Origin: Cyanidium caldarium
Lineage: Eukaryota > Rhodophyta > Bangiophyceae > Cyanidiales > Cyanidiaceae
DNA length: 64,000 bases
Direction: 5' to 3'
NCBI GenBank assembly: GCA_026184775.1
Contig: JANCYW010000012.1
Coordinates: 186,001 to 250,000, forward strand
Position numbers and translations under genes: made by a program. The notes beneath the pieces are model-generated. The model made no database searches. It was not told the origin of the DNA and was given only the letters and a program-made list of their open reading frames with translations. Positions 60,901 to 64,000 of this stretch are shown here, piece after piece (the first letter of the stretch is position 1; every line of letters starts with the position of its first letter).

Positions 60901-61224
60901 CTCGTCGTCGCCGATGGGGCCAGCGCCCGATCCATCCACCGCGAGCGCTGGATTCTGTTCTCTCATCCTCTCCAGACACGCCTGTATGGAAAAAGAGTAT
61001 GGCACCCGGCGTTGACGTCGTGTGCGCAGAGGTGGTCGTCGCCGCAGACACCTCCCGGCGGACGGCCTGACGTAAGCGGTTGCATCGTCTCGGTGGTGTC
61101 GAACGACGGCCAGAGCGCCCCGTCTTGCAAAAGTCTTCCTATTCTCCTTCCATTGACACTCTCCCATCTTTACCAACCCCATCATACTCCCGTCACTCGC
61201 CACAAAACCCACCCTGCCCTCCAT
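57955..61224 (-). CDS. Phosphoacetylglucosamine mutase fused to GlmU-type UDP-GlcNAc pyrophosphorylase
   Basis: A single frame of about 1089 residues joining the last two steps of UDP-GlcNAc synthesis. The N-terminal 750 residues are a eukaryotic-type PAGM: GLMITASHNPPEENGVKIVR (phospho-Ser loop, about 166), VVIGYDNRASSTALEAVAVQ, AAFDGDADRVIWYEP (metal loop), GTVLTAYANGAYW, and the phosphate-binding VVRPSQTERVLRIYAE. The C-terminal part from about 781 is the bacterial GlmU uridylyltransferase fold: GIVLAAGQGTRFRAAYPKVV, WQRQPWGTGHAVYTAYRACL, VVVLYGDNPG, AAIVEASEIGADN and EIREFNSGMVVAH. No left-handed helix acetyltransferase domain follows. ATG 61222-61224 is used; 61185, 61167 and 60966 are alternatives, since PAGM similarity starts near residue 75. 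Confidence 0.88.
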   Translation of the reverse strand: MEGRVGFVASDGSMMGLVKMGECQWKENRKTFARRGALAVVRHHRDDATAYVRPSAGRCLRRRPPLRTRRQRRVPYSFSIQACLERMREQNPALAVDGSGAGPIGDDEDALLRLFLHQYPLQRPERYSAGSVRAVADDNLQAAVCRVAALAAIVAERRGGVLGLMITASHNPPEENGVKIVRSDGGLMMDDAASTPRHLQQEHFGDALSELLSLTSPADGAPAESMISLRQRLLALVQRVRVGEPVSCRSSAASTPSGGGLVVIGYDNRASSTALEAVAVQATLTASGGCGVRQVGLTTTPYLQYCVRSLHDGNDGSWESYCDEHLLLGYRAWCRALQDVAEDAASSDTPASAYDTRTVLLVDGAYGAASVVLERLAAPLDFPLQLRHTHRQSQQCNRACGAEYVHRQRQATVYLQCDDQHTTRPWRAAAFDGDADRVIWYEPAADHECPVTILDGDWMAMVLSALVSEQLQALQTCPQLTVSNGVVVREPFHRLRFGTVLTAYANGAYWQRLRQRSPELHWVPTGVQYLRDRAEVALDIAVYCEPNGHAAVYASAALRQRLREAMEAVDVAAVVRRAARRLLALTALLGKVGSDAVALLLVVEALWRCETPERFWQRHREWLQVRRYPSVSLQLKLSSEVRWHLSADETRVLQPEGYQTEVVDAARERVAAQVGMAVEASRAVVRPSQTERVLRIYAECAESEAAARALAEAIAVGTRAFLERAPQKDATSTEDISSSCATALTATPLAQFEADTVPPVYGTLSSPTKARNIAVDTADAAVVGIVLAAGQGTRFRAAYPKVVHSFRGRPLVRYSVQALQALSIPSVVVVGAATHDWVQQALAQTSATLVWQRQPWGTGHAVYTAYRACLPGCFAGDVVVLYGDNPGMNAIGVQRALQAHREHRRRYAGRDTVTVRKCNGEVVQLPAYVGLVVSGCYEQRDAGSYGRIVRRRDDEDAEEEEGGGGGGGDGGPIAAIVEASEIGADNREYAEIREFNSGMVVAHAVAYFTLLGECRARARGAGRRPEYYATDFVHEAVQRGCIVQSYVVREGSAQLWRLEGANTVEELEALEQRAEDDQGVNEAEAAGDG

Positions 61225-61356
61225 GTTCCGGCCACGCCAGCTACCGAAACACGGATGGCGCTCCACCGCGCCATCGCTGCGGCGCGTTCGATTTGAAACC
61301 AAGGCGGGCCGCCGGTGCACGAACCTCCGAGACCGCCCTCCGCTGTCGTCGACGAA

Positions 61357-61626
61357 ATGACTGCCGAGACCGGTCACGAGGCGCAGACACGCTCACGACC
61401 CACCTCATCTCTGTATCCAAACAAAGGGGCGTCCTATGCAGCTCTGGCTGCCGAGTTGGACGCGCTGCGGCGGCAGACCGACCGGTTGGCGGAGAACGTC
61501 GCGGGCGCCGAGCGGTGGTCCGTGGCCGCGGGCAACATGTCTCTGAGCGTTCTCGGGCTGCTGGCAGCGGCCCGAGGAATGGAGGAGAACGTGGTTGGAG
61601 GCGAGGAGAGGCGAGCAAGTGAATGA
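61357..61626 (+). CDS. Small hypothetical protein, 89 residues
   Basis: Frame from ATG 61357. After a Thr/Ser-rich start it forms a probable short coiled coil (YAALAAELDALRRQTDRLAE) and a hydrophobic helix (SVAAGNMSLSVLGLLAAARG), with a charged end. The size and helix pattern recall small subunits of larger complexes (for example DASH or BLOC-like), but no family signature is visible. It sits between the divergent PAGM fusion and the Nudix gene. Confidence 0.35.
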   Translation: MTAETGHEAQTRSRPTSSLYPNKGASYAALAAELDALRRQTDRLAENVAGAERWSVAAGNMSLSVLGLLAAARGMEENVVGGEERRASE

Positions 61627-61831
61627 GAGCACCAGGCAGACCTCTCGGCGGTTCGTTGTTTGTAAAGAGCTTTCAAAGGGGCCACCTGGCGGCGCGCGTC
61701 CCCTCCAGGCGCAATGCCCTTTCGATCGGTGGGCGGGGCCGAACTGGTCGCGCTGCGAATACCGCACGGCCTCTGCGCAAAGGCGCTCGTTGCCTCGCGG
61801 CTATGGAGCGCCCATCACACCCTGCCCACTT

Positions 61832-62476
61832 ATGAGCTCCAACCCGTGTGCTACCACGCTTTCCCAGGCCAGCGACGCCTGGTCGGAACTGCTGGACGTG
61901 ATCGACCCGACCGATCCGGACGGTGAGCGGATCCTCGCCCAGGCCGACCGCCTCGCCGTGCACCGCCGCGGCCTGCTACATCGCTCGGTGCACGTGTTAT
62001 TCACCCGCGCAACGACTGCGGACAACTCTCTGGAGCTGCTGTTGCAACGACGCAGCGAGCGCAAGGCTATCGGCCCGGGCCGCTGGGATCTGACCTGTGC
62101 CGAGCACGTGACGGCCGGCGAGACGTTTATGGACGCTGCCCGCCGCGGACTCTACGAGGAGCTGCACTACCGTTGCGACGTCCACCCGGAATATCCGCTG
62201 CAGGATTGGAGTGGTGCGCCGGCCCGTTTGCAGCTGTACGATTACCCAGAGCTGGGCCTGGCCGACTACGAGTGGAACCGCCTCTACCGCGTGCACTTTC
62301 CCTCGGTGCGCGCTGCCGACGACGCGTTGCGGTCGTTGCAGGCGGATGCGGCGGAGGTGTCGGCGTGGCAGTGGATGCCGGCGTCGTCGTTGCGAACACA
62401 ACTGCGCGATCACCCCGAGGCGTTCACGCCCTGGTTCCGCGACCAGTTCCACCAACACCTGCCGGTGTGCATCTAG
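61832..62476 (+). CDS. Nudix hydrolase, IPP-isomerase-like (COG1443 type)
   Basis: A 214-residue Nudix protein. It starts with the COG1443 pattern ELLDVIDPTDPDGERILAQA, then AVHRRGLLHRSVHVLFTRAT and LLLQRRSERKAIGPGRWDLT. The Nudix box is AGETFMDAARRGLYEELHYR (G-x5-E-x7-R-x2-x-E-E form), metal-binding glutamates present. The Cys of true isopentenyl-diphosphate isomerase (T-N-T-C-C-S-H) is replaced by DLTCAEHVT, so a hydrolase role is more likely than isomerase. First ATG 61832; the frame extends upstream only through TTG. Convergent with MCM8, the two stop codons overlapping in CTAG at 62473-62476. Confidence 0.83.
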   Translation: MSSNPCATTLSQASDAWSELLDVIDPTDPDGERILAQADRLAVHRRGLLHRSVHVLFTRATTADNSLELLLQRRSERKAIGPGRWDLTCAEHVTAGETFMDAARRGLYEELHYRCDVHPEYPLQDWSGAPARLQLYDYPELGLADYEWNRLYRVHFPSVRAADDALRSLQADAAEVSAWQWMPASSLRTQLRDHPEAFTPWFRDQFHQHLPVCI

Positions 62477-64000
62477 CATCGCCCACGTTTATGAGGCGTG
62501 GGAGCGTACTCGCTGCTCTGCAGTCGATACTGTCGGTATCCGCGCTGCAGCAAAAAGCCCTGCAAGTTGAGCATATCCACAAAGTCGTAAAAGTCGCCGC
62601 CGCACACCAGGCCGATGCGCTGCGCCACCTGCTTCAGCACATCCACGCTGAACAGCGAGTTCTGTCGACGCGCCGACTCGTGATGCAACGCCTTGACGAA
62701 GCGGTGCACTTCGGCGGCACGGCTCATGCCGCCGGCGCGGGTGAAATCCACCACGCCATGTTCGTCGCTGTACACGCCCAGCATCGAGAAACGCACCACC
62801 TCCACCACGTCCTGGGCGTGGCGGGCGCTGACCACATCCGCCAGTTGGGCGCGCGCCCGCGCCTGCGCCAGCCGCTTCAACGACTCCAGCTGTCGCGTGG
62901 TGACCGGCGGGATCGCGTCACCGCTCTTACCGTGGGCGTGACAATGCACCCGCGCGCTACGCCGCAACTGCAGATAGAATGTGCGCAGCACGTGTTTGGC
63001 CTCGTCGCCCAGACGCGGATGCACATGAAGGCGGGCGTAACGGATAAACTGGCGCAGCAGCGACGGCGGCAGCGGTTCGCGCGCGTAATCGCGGGTGCGC
63101 TGCAGTCGGGCATGCAGTGCATCGGGCGCGGTATCGGCGGACACATCCTCCAGCGGTGATGACGAGGCCGCTGCGGGCGACCACGACGGCAGTCGCGTCT
63201 GGCGGTTGCCGCGCGCCAACGTCCGCCCACCAAACGTGGCCATGACGTGCTCGGAGATGTGTCGGTCTTGGGAGGCGTCCGGTCGGTCCAACACCACAAA
63301 CACCAGGTCGAAGCGCGACAGCAACGCCGCCGACATGCGCAGGTTTTCGCACACCGTCTTGGCCTTGTCATAGTGGCCACTGACCGGATTGGCCGCCGCC
63401 AGCACCGTCGTGCGCGCCGACAGGTTGCACACCAGGCCGGCCTTGGCCACGCTCACGCTCTGCTGCTCCATGCCCTCCAGCAGCGCCTGGTGATCGGCGC
63501 CCATTTTGTCAAACTCGTCGATACAGCACACGCCGCGGTCGCCGAGCACCAGTGCGCCAGCCTCGAGCGCGTAGTCGCCGGTGCCGTGTTCGCGCACCAC
63601 GGTCACCGTCAGGCCGGAGGTGGTGGTGGTGTTGCCGCAGATGTACACCGAGCGCGGCGCCAGGCACGAGGCGGCGCGCAGCATTTGTGACTTGCCCACG
63701 CCCGGGTCACCCACAACGAGCACATGAATGGTGGCGCGCACCGGTGCCGTGGATTCGGTCGTCTCGGCAGATGCGATCGGGTCCGTCGTCGACGTGGGCG
63801 GAGGTGCGCCGGCGTCGCGCCATCGCGTGTGGTCGACGTCTGCGGAATCGCGGTCGATAGTGCTCTGTTGCGCGTGGGCATGCCGTGCGTGGGGCCACTC
63901 GGTGCCGCCGAGCAAACCCAGCAGCAGTCCGGATTTGACCATCTCATGGCCGCAGATGGCCGGACAGAGCGAATGCACCAGCCGCTCGAAGAGCGCCTCT
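62473..64000 (-). CDS. MCM8: MCM8 helicase, 5' end beyond the right edge
   Basis: The C-terminal 509 residues of an MCM-family AAA+ helicase; the N-terminal OB/zinc part is outside the window. The start of the visible part (RLVHSLCPAICGHEMVKSGL, then LLGLLGGTEW) and IHVLVVGDPGVGKSQMLRAA (Walker A) are followed by YICGNTTTTSGLTVTVVREH, ALVLGDRGVCCIDEFDKMGA (Walker B), LEGMEQQSVSVAKAGLVCNL and LLSRFDLVFVVLDRPDASQD (Arg finger). The CGNTTTTSGLTV and KMSAALLSRFD forms fit MCM8 rather than MCM2-7, which have GK..S.AGLTA. MCM8 works with MCM9 in homologous recombination and interstrand-crosslink repair. A 90-residue disordered insert precedes the Walker A segment. The end has a winged-helix region. 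Confidence 0.9.
   Translation of the reverse strand, partial: EALFERLVHSLCPAICGHEMVKSGLLLGLLGGTEWPHARHAHAQQSTIDRDSADVDHTRWRDAGAPPPTSTTDPIASAETTESTAPVRATIHVLVVGDPGVGKSQMLRAASCLAPRSVYICGNTTTTSGLTVTVVREHGTGDYALEAGALVLGDRGVCCIDEFDKMGADHQALLEGMEQQSVSVAKAGLVCNLSARTTVLAAANPVSGHYDKAKTVCENLRMSAALLSRFDLVFVVLDRPDASQDRHISEHVMATFGGRTLARGNRQTRLPSWSPAAASSSPLEDVSADTAPDALHARLQRTRDYAREPLPPSLLRQFIRYARLHVHPRLGDEAKHVLRTFYLQLRRSARVHCHAHGKSGDAIPPVTTRQLESLKRLAQARARAQLADVVSARHAQDVVEVVRFSMLGVYSDEHGVVDFTRAGGMSRAAEVHRFVKALHHESARRQNSLFSVDVLKQVAQRIGLVCGGDFYDFVDMLNLQGFLLQRGYRQYRLQSSEYAPTPHKRGRC

Noticed and set aside
61832-62476. Calling the Nudix gene an isopentenyl-diphosphate isomerase
   Set aside because: The catalytic Cys motif of the isomerase is absent; only the general COG1443 pattern and a Nudix box are present.

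Overview
The window is nuclear DNA of a compact, GC-rich (about 60% by eye), almost intron-free eukaryote that carries a plastid. Nearly every gene is one uninterrupted reading frame with eukaryotic domains: importin alpha, Pescadillo, isopeptidase T, a VAMP7-like R-SNARE, seipin, MCM8 and a kinesin. Several products are plastid-type or have transit-peptide-like leaders: a PAP/fibrillin, a BADC/BCCP-like acetyl-CoA carboxylase subunit, shikimate kinase and a DnaJ-type zinc-finger protein. A starch-binding (CBM20) domain sits on a kinesin, which is cytoplasmic by its nature. Together these suggest a unicellular red alga (Cyanidiophyceae- or Porphyridium-like). That assignment is an inference from style and gene content, not proven.

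Layout. 1-8.5 kb: pyruvate kinase (3' end off the left edge) diverges from a HAD-type 5'-nucleotidase, followed by a membrane-anchored Sec1/Munc18 protein on the minus strand. 8.8-17.7 kb: R-SNARE, SAM methyltransferase, BADC-like protein diverging from ATP sulfurylase, CNNM/CBS membrane protein diverging from a plastid zinc-finger protein, and a 94-residue membrane protein. 17.7-30 kb: Pescadillo, tryptophan 2,3-dioxygenase, two tandem Mu-like glutathione transferases, aldo/keto reductase, USP5/UBP14, and a two-helix hypothetical. 30-31.1 kb: the least clear region, possibly with a spliced gene. 31.1-42 kb: PAP2 phosphatase, a 15-bp tandem repeat, PLAT-CBM20-kinesin-14, importin alpha, ketopantoate reductase, shikimate kinase, seipin. 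42.4-57.8 kb: a large protein of unknown family, L1-type ribosome-biogenesis protein diverging from fibrillin, a hypothetical, an NDK-DPY30-UMP/CMP kinase fusion, RING-H2 membrane protein, TGT, BAR protein, TKL kinase, LysM-membrane-reductase protein. 57.9-64 kb: phosphoacetylglucosamine mutase fused to a GlmU-type pyrophosphorylase, a small ORF, Nudix hydrolase, and MCM8 running off the right edge.

Genes are packed as divergent pairs with 90-700 bp between starts and as convergent pairs with 10-200 bp between stops; one convergent pair (Nudix/MCM8) overlaps its stop codons. Functional links visible from position: the SM protein and the R-SNARE (both membrane-fusion factors) share one divergent promoter region. 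The BADC-like ACCase subunit, seipin and fibrillin all touch lipid biology but are not clustered. Domain fusions are the striking theme: kinesin with PLAT and starch-binding domains, an SM domain behind a mucin-like ectodomain, two UDP-GlcNAc pathway enzymes in one chain, and a nucleotide kinase carrying a dead NDK domain and a DPY-30 motif.

Starts: many open frames extend upstream through GTG or TTG codons. I used the first plausible ATG and name alternatives where the choice is open. No tRNA, rRNA, CRISPR array or transposon was recognised.
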